Position numbers and translations under genes: made by a program
From: Ptychodera flava
Lineage: Eukaryota; Hemichordata; Enteropneusta; Ptychoderidae
NCBI RefSeq assembly: GCF_041260155.1
Contig: NC_091931.1
Coordinates: 12,731,861 to 12,795,860, forward strand
Direction of reading: 5' to 3'
Length of the DNA stretch: 64,000 nucleotides
In this document: positions 1 to 13,800 of the stretch, one piece after another
Numbering within the stretch: the first letter of the stretch is position 1
Layout: every line of letters begins with the position of its first letter
Notes under the pieces: generated by a model
The model's database searches: none
What the model saw: only the letters and a program-made list of their open reading frames with translations
What the model was told of the DNA's origin: nothing

Positions 1-1716
1 TGGAGTGTTATGATCCATCGGCCAAGCGATGGAAGTACGTAGCGTCAATGTCAAGGCCAAGGAGATACGTAGCAGTGGGCACTCTGAATGGTCTTCTCTA
101 TGCTGTGGGTGGATACACTGGTACACTTGTCCTGGATGATGTTGAAGTCTATGACCCAAAGACCAATCAGTGGAGTAAGTGTCTAATTTGCCCCTTCCAA
201 TGACCTGTTCAGAATTCAGTGTAAGAATCGTAACACACAAGTATCATATGTAATTGGTCAATTGAGATTTGATCAACAGCCATTCTTAGCCATTATCGCA
301 TGGCAGATGTGTAATATACACATCATAGCAGTACAAATTCAGTTGCAAGAATACCAGGCGCAAATTTTTTTCACAACTATGATATTTTCATTTATGTCCA
401 GTACCACTTCGAATGGAAGTCATCATAAATATGTTGCAAAGATGATTTACAACAGTATCTACACTGCAAGTATATATTTGTGAAACAGTACTGCTTTGGT
501 GCAAATACTATTTGTGAAACACTTTCATCTCTTCCATTGTCATCATATGTGTCAGTTTCAATAAAGCTGCCATGGTCACCGCAAAGCTAGTAACTCTCCT
601 GTCATTGATTTTATTCTTACCAGAGTTTGTGATGTCAATGAACTGCAGACGCCGGCATGTAGCTGTTGGTGTGCTGGACAATTACCTCTATGCTGTCGGT
701 GGACATGATGGTAATAATTATCTAAAGAGCATGGAGAGATATGATCCAAAGACAAACACTGTGAGTATTATTTAACATATCATTGATGTCAGTTTCTGAA
801 ATGAAGATATTTATTGCAATATCATGAAAGCCAATATCTGTGTTTGTAAGGGGGCTGCACATGGTTTTTTTTAGTTCATTTGTATATCAGGGAACCATGC
901 AGAATTGCTATTAACAAGCTGTAGAATTTATGATAACTGAAAAAGAAATAATCAGTAATATTTGCCAATTTTACAATCACTTGGAAAACAGTATGCAATT
1001 ATAAGCAATGAAAGCAGAGATTACGGAGTGTGTTGAGTTTTACCATCACATTACAAAGAGAGAATCTCAATGGCTGTTCATTTGACATTGCAGTGGACAC
1101 TAATGAGCAATATGGGTGCCAGAAGGGGTGGTGTTGGAGTTGCTGTCCTGGGACACAGATTGTATGCAATGGGAGGTTACGATGGCACTTCAAATCTCAG
1201 CACTTTAGAAAGATACTATCCAGAAGACGATAGGTGAGAATGACAATTTACATGTGCAGTTTTCTACATTTTACTATCAGCATTATTATCATTTCACATA
1301 GTCAATATTTCATGTAGTCAATACTATGGACAGCTGTGTATGGCACTTGATCAAAATTCACTGGAGCAATGTTAAGTTGTGTCGTTGTGAAAAATGTGAA
1401 AACAAAGTCTGCAACATAACAAGCTGTAGAGGGCGCTATACTCAAGTTTGCCATGTATGTCAGTGCACAGGGATTCCTACAATATTTTATTCATCATTTC
1501 AGGTGGACCTTTGTTGCACCCATGAATCAGTGTCGCAGTGGTCTTGGTGTGGCTGTAGTCGGTAACTTTATCTATGCAATAGCTGGACATGACGGAGCAC
1601 AATACTTAAACACAGTGGAAGTGTTTGACCCCCGTGTTGGGGAGTGGAGTCAGAGAGGAACCATTGGAACCAGTAGAGCTGTAGCAGGCGTTGCAGTGCT
1701 TAATGATCGGCTATGA
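1..1716 (+). CDS. Kelch-repeat protein, C-terminal part (gene runs off the left edge)
   Basis: Four exons join in phase: 1-174 (donor GTAAGT), 624-760 (GTGAGT), 1094-1233 (GTGAGA) and 1503-1716, ending in TGA. Together they encode about 221 residues of a kelch beta-propeller. Each exon carries about one blade with the hallmark double glycine and aromatic pattern: [24 protein letters not shown] and, in the last blade, the variant YAIAGHDG. Conserved YDP and VFDP segments follow each blade. Kelch-like proteins usually combine BTB, BACK and six kelch repeats and act as substrate adaptors for Cullin-3 ubiquitin ligase; the BTB and BACK parts would lie left of the window. The sequence resembles vertebrate KLHL proteins, but I cannot assign an orthologue. 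All splice sites are canonical and the frame is intact. Confidence 0.9.
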
Positions 1717-4700
1717 CAAACACTTTTCATGGTTGTAGATGTTAGAGTCACCAGCCTATGATCCCAATAACCATCCCTTACTGATCCCAGTTGTAAATAG
1801 TGGAAGGATATCATGTTACAACACAAATGGACAGCTTAAAAATATACATTACATTTATGTCAGTTTTCTGTTCAGGAAATAGATTGACCGGTAGATCGTA
1901 GGTTGGTGTCTCTTTCTGCCAAGTTGCCTGTGGTCAGAAAAGGATGTTTGAAATTCAGAGAACTGCTGGAATATCATTCTTTGCCGATTGTGGCTGAATC
2001 CTGGGATGTTTCAGTGTCAATCAGATCCTCATCATGTGACCAAAGTGATGTGATCCACAGTGTTTCTCATGGCGCCATCATGTGGTTGTTGAGGGAGAAT
2101 TGCTGCACCTCCCATCACTACATGTCACTGTCCACAACTCCACCAGCACATCACTTCCAAACACAATTGAAGGCATTTTTTTCTCTATCACGCTACAATG
2201 CCAAGGTCATCCACCAATGTGAGGACTCCTGGCAAGTCATCACAATACCGACAACATAACCTGCCAGAGCACAAGCACCTCTGTATACATCTGACCATAG
2301 CAACAGTCGCTAAGCAACCAGACAATTTTAAACTTAAGCCATCGTCTCGAACCTTGCCATGAAGAGCAAAACAGTCAAAGCTGTAAACAGGATGGAACAC
2401 ACAAAGTATTTTTTTTCTCAACAGTGTTATGTGAGACTAAAGTGTATCCTAGTTTGATTATTGCAGAAATGGCTTGCTATCGATACAAGGATTCTCTGAT
2501 AATGTCACAAAGTATTTATATTTATAATCTAATGAATTTTTTTCATAAATTAAGCTTATTTGGTTTGGCTCGTGAAGGATATGTGTACCGTGTTAATAAT
2601 TGATGTCATATGTGTATACATGCAAGCTTTGTAGAGTTTTACAATCAAAGTGGATAAACACTCTGAACGCACATCAACAAAGAAAAGATATTGTATCCAA
2701 TGATAGAAAACAAGAAAATGAATAGAAACTCCCCTAAAATATATCCCAGGTACCAGCAATGAAAATCTGTATTTTGAGAAGCTCAAGATTTATCTATGAA
2801 ATTTCAGTTGACAAACGTCTATTCAGAAATCAACACTTCTTTTCAGAATCCCACTAGCCATGAAATAAAATTTCAAACAAAAATCCAACAGAAGGAGCAG
2901 AATAGTAAACACCAAAGTTATTTGTGAATCTTTGACTTGAATCTCACCAATGAAATTATAAAAAACACAAATCTGTACTTTCCAATTGAGTTTTAATTTT
3001 GGTAAGGTGCCCTGTAGGTGATATGATTAAGTGAATTTCTTCCATTACTGTCTTTTATCATCAATGAAATATAAAATGAGTTGTCCTGATGAAGATGTTT
3101 TTCATAGCCTGCAAGATTTGAACTCTTTTTTGCCTATCTGCATAATGATCCTACTGCAGCTGTGCAGATTATAAAGTAGCTGAAAACGGTATGAGTCTGA
3201 AACAGTTACCAAAACATTTGGTCTTGGATGCAGAGCTGAGTTGACAGCCTCAGTGAGTTCCCAAGTGTAGCTTTTGTGACCGCAAATAAAATAGATTTTG
3301 GTGCTGATATGTTGACTGAATAGAAGCAACAACTGGAAAGCCAGTCCTGTGTAGCAAACATACAACAACACAAAGGTGTTGATGTACATGTCAAAATCAA
3401 TGCCCTGCATAGAAAATCAAAATTTAATGTAATTATGATAAATGTCCATAATTTTATCTATTGAGCACTTGCCCACAGTGATGATACAGCCTGCATCAGT
3501 CATATACAGTATTGATTGTCAACATTCATAAAGATTTCAATCTAAAACTTATGTGATTTGGTGCAAATTTTACCTGCCAGGTGTAAAATCAGAACAGTAA
3601 CAAGGTTTTGACGTAATTAATGTTGTCTGTAATTTTAAATTTTAGGTGCAATTCAAGATTAGTGTGCCAAGAACACCTGGAATCTTCTGAATTATTCAGT
3701 TTTGTCAAAAAGTTTAACTTTGTCAGGTGATCCAAAATTTGTGGAAAACAGTCAATACATGATTTAGTGTTTCTCTGTAATGTTAGGATTAAACATGCAG
3801 CTCTGTAGTAGATCATTATTGACTGTGTTCAAGTGCCTTCACACACACCACCCATGAGAGTTTTCTGTATTCCAAGCAACCACCATCCTAGACTCTTCCA
3901 GTTCTCATCGGGGGGTAAACTAAAGGGGATGGGAGATTCCATTTGTAATGCCTTATTATTAAAAGACAGTCTACATGTACAAAGGTTGACATGTACAGAT
4001 TTCAAAAACTGTGGCATCTATTTTTTACAAGAATGATAAGACAGTATTGTGAATGGGACTTTAGATATATATTATACTTAACTTTTGCAATCACTTTGAT
4101 ATCAGCATTGTGTCATTGGCTGCCTTGAACATTTTCTACATCCACTTCAATGGTGGTCAGGATAATATGTGTGTGCATGCTAAGAGTCAAAGAGGGGAAA
4201 AACACATAAATTATTACAGAGAGATTTTGAATCAAGCATATTCCTCAGAAGTTCTTTTGACTTGGAGGAATACTTTAGCTAAGTTATTTGTAATAAAGAA
4301 AATAAACTTGTTGAGGCATTGATGCTAAAACCAGAAAAAATGTAAAAGTTGGGCTTTCAACAGGTTACCAGCAAAGAAATATTTATAAGCAAATCTGCAA
4401 ATCTACGCACTTTTAATGTTTAAAGCCAGCAGTATTGGGATCCAACTTCACTTAGGGGAAAAGGGACGTGTTTCTGAAGATTCTAGCTTGATGGAATATT
4501 ATTGTCATTATTCAATCATTTCCAAACAGCCAATCAGCTGGAGAATAGCCACAGTTTCAGACTCCTTAAGTTGCTGTAAATGATCAAAATCAACCAATAG
4601 GATACAACCTTCCAAGCTATTGCACATTAGTAGAAAAAGCAATGACGAACGACTTGGTCAGGGTCTTGTAACAAGAATAATGGAGCTGTGACACTAGTGT

Positions 4701-7700
4701 TTAGGAAGTCAGTCAGTGAAATTCCATAGTGAATGTACCGGGTACATACAAATAAACATGAAATTTGTTGTGGACTCTCAGTGAGTCACACCATTGAAGT
4801 GATTATTACTTTAATATCACTGTTACATCAAATGCTGATCAGAAATCTTGTTTCGTCATTCGCTGAAAAGATACATGAGATTCTGTGATATGGAGTAATC
4901 ATTAATTTATAGTGACCACATTTATTGAAAGTTTGGTATGAGTTTCTGGGAGAAAAAAAAGAACAGAAATTTACAACGTGGAGGATGAGTCGTGGGAGTG
5001 TGTTGAGTTGTTTTCACATTTTTACCAAATTTTTGTAGAAGATAGAGGAAAGCATACCACCAACTCTTGGTCTTTTTCATATTTTTCCAAATAGATTGGT
5101 TGCACATGAAAATCCAACTTATATCTTCCATTGTCTTAGACATTGAATGGTTTGAGAGTCAAATCTTGCACTAGGCCTAAATGCCTGCTCTTTGGATAGT
5201 TACCGCACACACTTACAAAATAAATTATTCCAAGTTAAGGAAGGGCAGTGTTTATTTGATATTTACTATGCCATTTATCAGTCACTCTTGAGGTTTTCAC
5301 ATAATTTGAGCACACCCACTTCAACATGCTCTGTTTTGTTTTACGAAGATTTTTCGGACACATCTCAAGTAACTGTCCATAAAATTCTTAACTGTGGCAT
5401 TGAAATAGACAAGGTTAAGTGAGTGTTTTTGAGGAGGTTTACATTTACCCAAACTCAAGTTGCAAGTGTTGTGCTGTAATATTTCCAGTGACAAACAACT
5501 CATGCCAACCCGTAATTGGATGGTGGAGAAAAAAACTGCCATGTTCGAGAAAAACTCTGCAAAAGTAAAATTTTGATAAAGTTAATCATTAATTTATACC
5601 AGTGAATTAATAGACTGCCCGGGTTGCAAAGTTGGAGATTAATACTTTATTTTTACCATGTTGTATTGCTAGCAAATTTTATGTGATATCAAATGCACAC
5701 TTGTAAAATTGTATAAGCTTCAAAATGTGTAGTCTAATATATTATTGGGAAATTAACGGATAACAATGCCAGCAACCTCTGTGGCTATTTATGAGACTCT
5801 AATATATATTGAAAGCTTTAAATTGAAAAAGGGGAGTTGGTACTTACAGTAAGAAAAGTTTTTTGATGCGTGTTTCCCAGTGCAAAGGTCGTGTATATTA
5901 GGTCAAATGTCACTACTGTTTAATGCACAAATCTTTTGTAACAGTTCACATTCCAAGCTGTGTTTTATTTCATTCTTGTGAAAACCAACTATTTACATTT
6001 TTTGCACCATGTCAATATATTAGTAATTTATGTAAAGCTTGCTTTGAAATAATTTGAATGAACTTTGCATAACTTGATTAATTTTTTGAGCTTTCTTATT
6101 TCTGCAAGAAATATTGCACAGCTGATCGGACTGTACACAGTTTGGAAGATATTTACCAACTTGAAAAGGAGTGTAAATTGCTGTGCACCAAGTTATCTTA
6201 CAAAATGTTCTTGTAATTGTGTCAAACATAGTCCTTTTTGTGTTCAGTGTTTTAGCAAGTTTACTTGGTGTATGTGACGCTGCAGGCAATTATATCAAAC
6301 ACTTAGTAACACAGTGAACAAACTTTCTAACTTTTCCAAGACGTCAGAATTTTTCCAGAAATTTTGAGAAACTTACGAAGGCAGCTATGCTAACATGTAA
6401 CATTAGATTCTATTTTTCTAAGAGACCAAATGTACTTTCGTTTGACGCTGCTGTGTTTCATCTGATATGTGGACGTTATGGCTGACTCCTCCAGACCCGG
6501 CCACATAGAACACCCCTCTCTATCGAATAGTTTAGTCCTTCAAATTTCATAGTGTTTATACAAAAGAACTGTAAGTTTGCCGAGCTGACGTTTCCATGGG
6601 ACGCCCTTCCCTGGTGTGATTTGCCCATCCGTTATATGCCTTAAACATTCCATAGAGAATCAGGGAACCCTGGGCTTCGAATTGCAGGTGTAATCTAGGA
6701 GAAATATTTTATGTAATACACCAAGATTTCAACAAAAACTGATACAGTTATTGCATGTCAACAAAAGAAATCTGCTGCAGGTGGATCTGCTGTCTCTTTC
6801 AATAAGCAATCAATTTCATATGTAAGCAATTAACAAGGATCGGATATTGCAAATGCCAATATGGATAATTGTCATAATGTTTTCTGTTACGTCACAACCG
6901 GGATCATCTTTCTTTCAAGTGTTTTCTGTCAATTATTATTTTTGTGTCCAACATGAATTTTGGTTGCAGTCTCTGTTTCTCCAAACACGGATAAAAGTGG
7001 AAAAAATAAAAAAAACATTGAATACTGTAATGTTTGTTGTCTATGATTTTTTCCCTTACTACATTCGCACCATGCCAGTACGTGTGGTTGTGAGAAAACC
7101 ATGTGCTTGAAAAGTTGGTATATCAATCCAAAGCATGGATAATGCTAGTAAAGTGACTGTTCCTCATAATCTTACATCAGACAGAAAAGTTCAAATGATA
7201 TGGTATGTTTTTGTTTTTCGGAGTTCAATACAGTCAAATTGTTTTACTCCTTTAAAGGGAAACGGTCGTCAGAACTGTGCCTGTGTGTACAAACAATGTA
7301 TTTCGTTCACGATATCTAGATGCACCTCATCATCATAGCTGCAACATTCAAATTATACGATGTTGATTATGACAGACATGTTTTAACTTTTATCAATCGC
7401 CATCATATCTTGGATACAGTGTTTACATTGGTCGTATGGGTCCCATACGACCTGTGAGCGCTGTTCCAACGACCTTTAAAGATCACCACAAGCCAAATTG
7501 CAAATGTTCAACGTTATAGGCGAGCGGCAAACCAACAAAAAGGGCCTTATTTTAGGAGTTTAAAGAGCAGATAATGCCTGTTTTTTGTACATCTGAACGT
7601 AATGTATTTATGTAAAACATTATTCCTTCTTTCGAATAAAACATGACGAAACTCGAGTAGCGACCGCTATCATACTGTATTTTATCAATTTATCGGTGCA

Positions 7701-7740
7701 TAATCCACTCTCCCAAGAAAATCCTGGATTCGTATTTGCC
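1717..7740. other. Intergenic stretch without a recognisable gene
   Basis: The first part should hold the 3' UTR of the kelch gene; an AATAAA at 2864-2869 is a possible poly(A) signal. Elsewhere only short ORFs without family features or good splice sites appear. A minus-strand ORF at 3102-3410 has a hydrophobic run but no convincing neighbouring exons. I see no repeat array here. Confidence 0.5.
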
Positions 7741-7744
7741 GCGT

Positions 7745-7767
7745 ATTGGTCACGTGCCATGACGTCA
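7745..7767. promoter_or_regulatory. Probable proximal promoter of the THAP gene: CCAAT box, E-box and CRE
   Basis: ATTGG (reverse CCAAT) lies at 7745-7749, CACGTG at 7751-7756 and the full palindromic CRE TGACGTCA at 7760-7767, followed by another ACGTG. The cluster is about 100 bases upstream of the start codon at 7869. I see no TATA box, as expected for a housekeeping-type promoter. Function is inferred from motif identity only. Confidence 0.5.
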
Positions 7768-7868
7768 CACGTGGATCGCATTCGGCAAGCGCAGATTGCA
7801 GTAGGTACTAGGTAAACTTCTCCTGGTAGTGATACACGTGATTGACACTGCTGATAGTGAATTGCACC

Positions 7869-10800
7869 ATGGTGAAAAGATGCGTCGTCGGTGGTTGTGG
7901 CAACACAAACCTCGATGGATTTAGTGTCCATCTTTTCCCTAAAGAGAAAGTTTTGAGAGAAAAGTGGGAGCGTTTTGTGCGATTGTCCAGAAAGGATTGG
8001 CAGCATGCCAGTGATACAGCAGTGATGTGCGGTGCACATTTTGTCGCGCCTGACGATTTTGAAGGCTATGAACAGTGGAAATCAGGCTTCAAAGAGAAAC
8101 TGAACCTGAAGAAAGGTGCCATTCCATCAGTTAGATGTCCTGCAAGTTCAGTTGAAGCGACTGCGACACTTTGCTGTTCTGAACAGTCACCAGCATTTGC
8201 AGGACGGAGCGATCGTCGCCGTAGAGATGTAGATAACGACATCAGCAACACTCCAGCATCACTAGCGAAGAGGCCGAGGTCAGCTGTGAATAAGTTGATC
8301 GTAGCTAGGGTAATTACTTTAGTTCTTTTTCTTATGACTTTATGCCTCGAACCAGTTTTTGCCAGCAATAATACAATATAAACCAAATTCCCGTTTAGCA
8401 CAGTACCTGTAATGATGGTGGTAATTGTAGCGCATGGAGCTACAACTTAGTACATGTACAAAGTAAAAAGCATGGCGGTGGCGCGACTTCACTGTTAGTG
8501 TTACGAAGCCGACAATCTTTGCCTTCACCATCTGTGAAAATTAACCCATCTTCCGGTCGGTTCTGGTATAAAAAATAAACATGTCAGCCACCCAAAAAAT
8601 CTGAAGTGATCTCCGCCCATGATTTTATTCACTAAATTATCTCAGAACCAAGAAATCCGAACCAAATACTAGTACGGCAGCTAGGTGTATCTTCCGGGCG
8701 CGCATAGCTCCATGATTTTAAAGTGTAGTTTTGGCGATTTCTGAGGGAATATGTTGTTATATAGCACAGTTTTGGCGTCATGTGTTTTTTATTTTTATAC
8801 TTTCTAACAGAGGAAAGCGTTTCAACCAGGAGTAGGTCAGAAAAACATTGAACTACTGTGGTATATCCGATACTCACACTTGCGTAAGGCGAGAATTTAT
8901 ACAGGCCGACCAAATAAAAAAAATGTTTCCCGACGCATGTGTTTCAGAAATATGATAGGTCGCTTTTTTCATTTTGTGATTTGGCCAAAAGTAAATACCA
9001 ATTTGTGAGGGATAATTTGTGTGTCGTGATGGATCCCATGATATAATTGATGTATTATTTTTCAACTTTTTACCTAATCCTATATGATTTTTGTCAGAAT
9101 TGTCAATTTTTTTTCAAATGGAGAAATGTTCTGATCAGTCAGGGCAGTACAGCTTACAGGTCATCCCGAGAAAAAAACATTTTTTTTGAGTTATGATACA
9201 TGTAAAGTTATAGGACATGATTTGTCATTTTATAGTCTTGGGACAAATACAATTCTTATCAACTCTCATGCTGTTGACTCATGCTGTTGACCATACTTTT
9301 GTTACATGATGTCGTCCGTATCATAAGATTGGTCAAACATCTGCTGATATCAAGTGTTCCATCACTTGCTGTTGCTATAAAATTTCTTTAATAAAACTGA
9401 CTTGAGTTATAACTTTATTTCCTTGTCATTCCAGCTATTAAATGATTCCATTGAAGAGGAAATCTCAGAAACAACACAACAGTTCAAAGAAATCCAGGGT
9501 GAAACAGCTATATCAGATGATACTCCTTGTGAGTCTGCTGTGCCTGACGAACATCGTTCTGTATCTTGTGGTGTTCAGATTAATCTCAGACCCAACAGGA
9601 GAAGTAAAGGTAAGATTGAATGCTTCCCCACAAAGAACGGCAGCAGAAAATGTATGAAAAGCAAGTCATGATACCTGCAGCCCTACCCAGTGTGTCCTCT
9701 AAGCCTATCTTTTGAGTCATGACTTGTAAAAATTATGTGACACAAAATTTTCAGTTATACATTATACATGATGACTAAAGAAAAATGAGCAAATTTTCAA
9801 TTTGACTCAAAAGTTTTTGTAAACTTGGTAGTCAGAGGGTGCACTGGTCTTGCTCGAGCTTGTCTTGGTGTTGTCATACAAATACCTGATTTCATACTGT
9901 GAATAATTTGTTTGTGAAAGCTATCACTGTCACAATATCTGCATAATCTGAATTCAGTGTTGATGGTTACTTCCAGAGGGTAATGATCAGCTGGATATAG
10001 GCTCTGACTAGCCTGAAATGAATGAAGAGCAAATCATGATCACACTTGTGTATCTCATTTGTTCTGCTGGTTATTGTTTCGTTGGATCTCCACTGTTTTA
10101 TACATTGTTTTTTTTCAGACTCTCTCATCTGAAAGAAAATGTTGCTCTCTGGTTTTGTGACACATTGTTGTTTATTCATATTATCAGTGATTAGTACTGA
10201 GTTCAGACTTGTTGAAGAGACAGTAGCTGTAATTTTTGACAATTTTTATCTTTTCTTTTTCTCTGTACATTTCGTTTCATGATCAGCTCCCTATGTAGTC
10301 CATTTTGAAATACCCAGGACTCTCTTTATGAATATAGTTTGCATGTGTAAAGTACTTGTTGTTGTTAAACATATGAATTTTAGTGTGGATTAAAATGATT
10401 TTGTCAGCAATAACAATGTACATAATAGATGCAATTGTGATGAGCCAAACCTAGAAATTTTCTGTGTGATATTGTTTGTAAATCTTGTGATTCTTTTGTA
10501 TCATTTTGGCCACTCAATAAACAGGTTTGTTTGTTTGTTTGTTTGTTTAGGAACACAGGTATCAAAGTGTACAAATTCTATTGGTGTGCAATGTACACTG
10601 ATTGGTGATGATTTTGTTGGAGAAAGTGATAGTTCTGTTGCTGATGGTGATTCCACTAATGAAGACCAAGATGACAGTGACTACATGCCAAGTGATCATG
10701 ATGATGTAGAAGACAAAGCCATAGCACATTCACAGTATGTACTACATGATGCATATATTATACATGTTTTCTGTTGTTTTGTAATGCCTTTTCCATACAG

Positions 10801-13800
10801 TCAGTTGCAAATCAGATTAAATTTGTAATTTAGATTGTTTAGTATATTAGCGAGTCTTAGGTTACATTTGATAAGACCATTGACTATATGTTGTCTTGTC
10901 TATTCACACGCACTGTGTTGAATAACAAATTGGGCTAAATGACACAATATGAGTGTCTTTGACATGTTTATACCATTTGAAAAATCTACATTGAATACTG
11001 TACAGGTTGGATATATAGCTATGTCTTGATCAATCTCTGCCAATCCCAGATGTGTTACTTGCAGATTGGTGTTCAAGTTACAAATGATGAAAACATCATT
11101 ACCTTACAAGCGCATGCAAAAATCAACCTACGTTACCACACCTCCCCATTTCCTCAACTTACAAGACCAGGCAGTTTTGTTTTCTTATCTTGAATATTTG
11201 TTCATTCGTAGGTCACCACTGAAGACACCGCATCCACCGGAAAAGGACAGAAAGTTTATCATATTTGAATCCCAGCTCCTGGAACTGTTCAGAAACTGTC
11301 CTTTATGTGGTACAGCTGCTCAGGGAGTCATCACAGATATTGTAGGTACAGCTGTACATGTGCAGCAACTGTGTACAGCCTGTACATTTGCAAGAAAATG
11401 GGCAAGTCAACCATACATTGGTCAAATGCCGCTTGGAAACCTGATTCTGTCTGCCAGTATATTATTTTCAGGGTCATTACCAACACAAGCCCTAAGACTC
11501 TTAAAAATTTTCAATATTTCAACTATCAGCCTTGGCACATACTTCAGACATCAGCGGATGTATTTGGTACCAACCATCATCCAACACTGGAAGGTTGAAC
11601 AAGCCATGATGTTTGATGTGCTGCGGTTGGAGGAAGAGGGCCTAATTCTTGCTGGAGATGGGCGGTCAGATAGTCCAGGACATTGTGCCAAGTATGGTAG
11701 CTACACCGTATTAGAACAGCGAATTAATAAAGTGCTGGACATCCAGTTAGTACAGGTAAAGATATTTGCAGATATTTACTTCTTTCCATGTGATGTCTGC
11801 TGCTAATGGGCAATACCCCTGTATAACTTATTGAATCATCATTACTGTAGTTCACTGTGGTTGTAATGTGAAGTTGCACCATGTGACGAGAGTTAAATAG
11901 TTTTTTTTTGTAGTTATTGTATATTTATTTTGCTGAATTTTTTTATACATATATGCAAATTGTGATGTTTGTGTTTAGTCACATGAGTAATTATATTTCA
12001 GCAAAATACAAGTCTGTGAATTCTGCTATATAGTATAACTTTGCAATTGTCTTATCTGCAGAGTAATGAGGTGAATAGTTCTACTTGGTGTGAGTTTGAG
12101 GGTCTCAAGAGGACAGTAGCACACTTTGACGATGAAGACCTTGTCATCAACAAACTCATCACTGATAGACACAGGCAGAATGGCAAGTGGATACGGGAAG
12201 AGTGTCCAGAAATCACCCACTTCTATGATGTATGGCATGTTGCCAAAGGTAAAGAGATATCGGCTATGCCACTCCTCTTTATACCAGAGAGTCTTTGGCG
12301 ATAAATAGCAATTAGAGTAATTGGTACTGACGAGAAAGTGGGTTTGAATCCACATAATAATTGTGTACAGAGTAGGATTTGTACTACCTGACATTTATGG
12401 CTATCCTCTTGCTATACACACTTACAAAGACTTGAAAGATAATGTAAATGTACACATGTACCACTAGCGTGTTGTGCAGTTTTGGAAAGCCACAGAGATA
12501 TTTGGCATATTTGGCACATAACCACAATACAGAATTGTTAAATGTTTGATTTTGTATACATTTCTTATTTACAGCCATTAACAAGAAGCTTACCCAGCTT
12601 TCACTTCTGAAAGACTGCGAGGATGTTGCTTTATGGAAGCAATCCATCACCAACCATCTGTATTGGTCTGCAGCAAGTACTCCAGAGGGAGATGGAGAAC
12701 TGATTTGGCCAAATGGCAGTCAGTTTTGTATCATATCCAAAATCAGCATACTGGACATAGCAATCCACTGTTTGATCAATGTGCCCATGGCCCACTGGAT
12801 GAGAACCAAAGGAACAAAGTGTGGTTGACACCAAGTAAGTTGGATTAGCCAATGGTTGTAATGTATTTCTTATTGTCACTGTGGATGAAGTGCAGAGGAA
12901 CATATCCATTCAAATTCATTACATTTCATTTCATTTGACAAGTCATCATTGATAACAGTCTCCACCAATGTAAGTTTGCATTTTTGTTATTTGATTAATT
13001 TTGATAAACACCCTTAAACAGGTGGGGATTGCATCATCAACAGTTATCTCGTTTGTAGTCACCACAAAGTGTTGGGGGACTTATGAAGTGGACTCTGTCA
13101 GTCAATTCTTTCATCTGTTCAGAACCATTACTCAGAAGTGCCTGGACCAATTTTGTTTGAAATTGGCACTTAAGGCAAGAGTGCAACCAAGCAGCCATTT
13201 TGCTACAAATTTTCATGTCTATAGCAATTAAACAGTCATGAATGGACTGATTCTTTCTAAAAATTGTCACAAGGCTAATGTACCAAATATTCAAGAACAT
13301 TAAACTTTGATGACAGTGTCATCAGCAATGACTTTAGAATATTGAATTAGAGGCATGTCAGTGATTTCAAAACAGGTATGTTGTCTATTGGTCTGTTTCG
13401 GTGTATTTGCAGATTCCAAGGCATCGGTGAAATTGGAGGGAATCCTGATGAACAAGACCTTGGCCAAAGACATCAAAAAATTATCGCCACAGTTTCAAAC
13501 CTCAGGTTTGGAGGCATATCACAGTCTGGTATTGATGTTTGCACCAAAGCACACTGGTTTCTCATACTTTGGGATGATCTGCAGGTACTAGTAAATGACA
13601 TGATCATAATGTCTATTTTAAGTATGTAGTGTATTGTGTGATAGGTAGCATGTGAGTGTGAAATCAATCTTTAAAGCAAGAGTCAAACCATTTACCAGTA
13701 GTAGGTGATTGTGTTTTAATGGACACACTTACTTGTAACCAGCCTGTCAACCAACCACATATATATGGTTGGAGCAGAAGGTATTGAAGGATTGGCCCTA

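Noticed and set aside
3102..3410. 102-codon minus-strand frame with a hydrophobic stretch
   Set aside because: No supporting exon borders or family similarity; probably chance in AT-rich DNA.
7620..8039. 139-codon minus-strand frame over the THAP exon
   Set aside because: It is antisense to a well-supported THAP coding exon and shows no domain.
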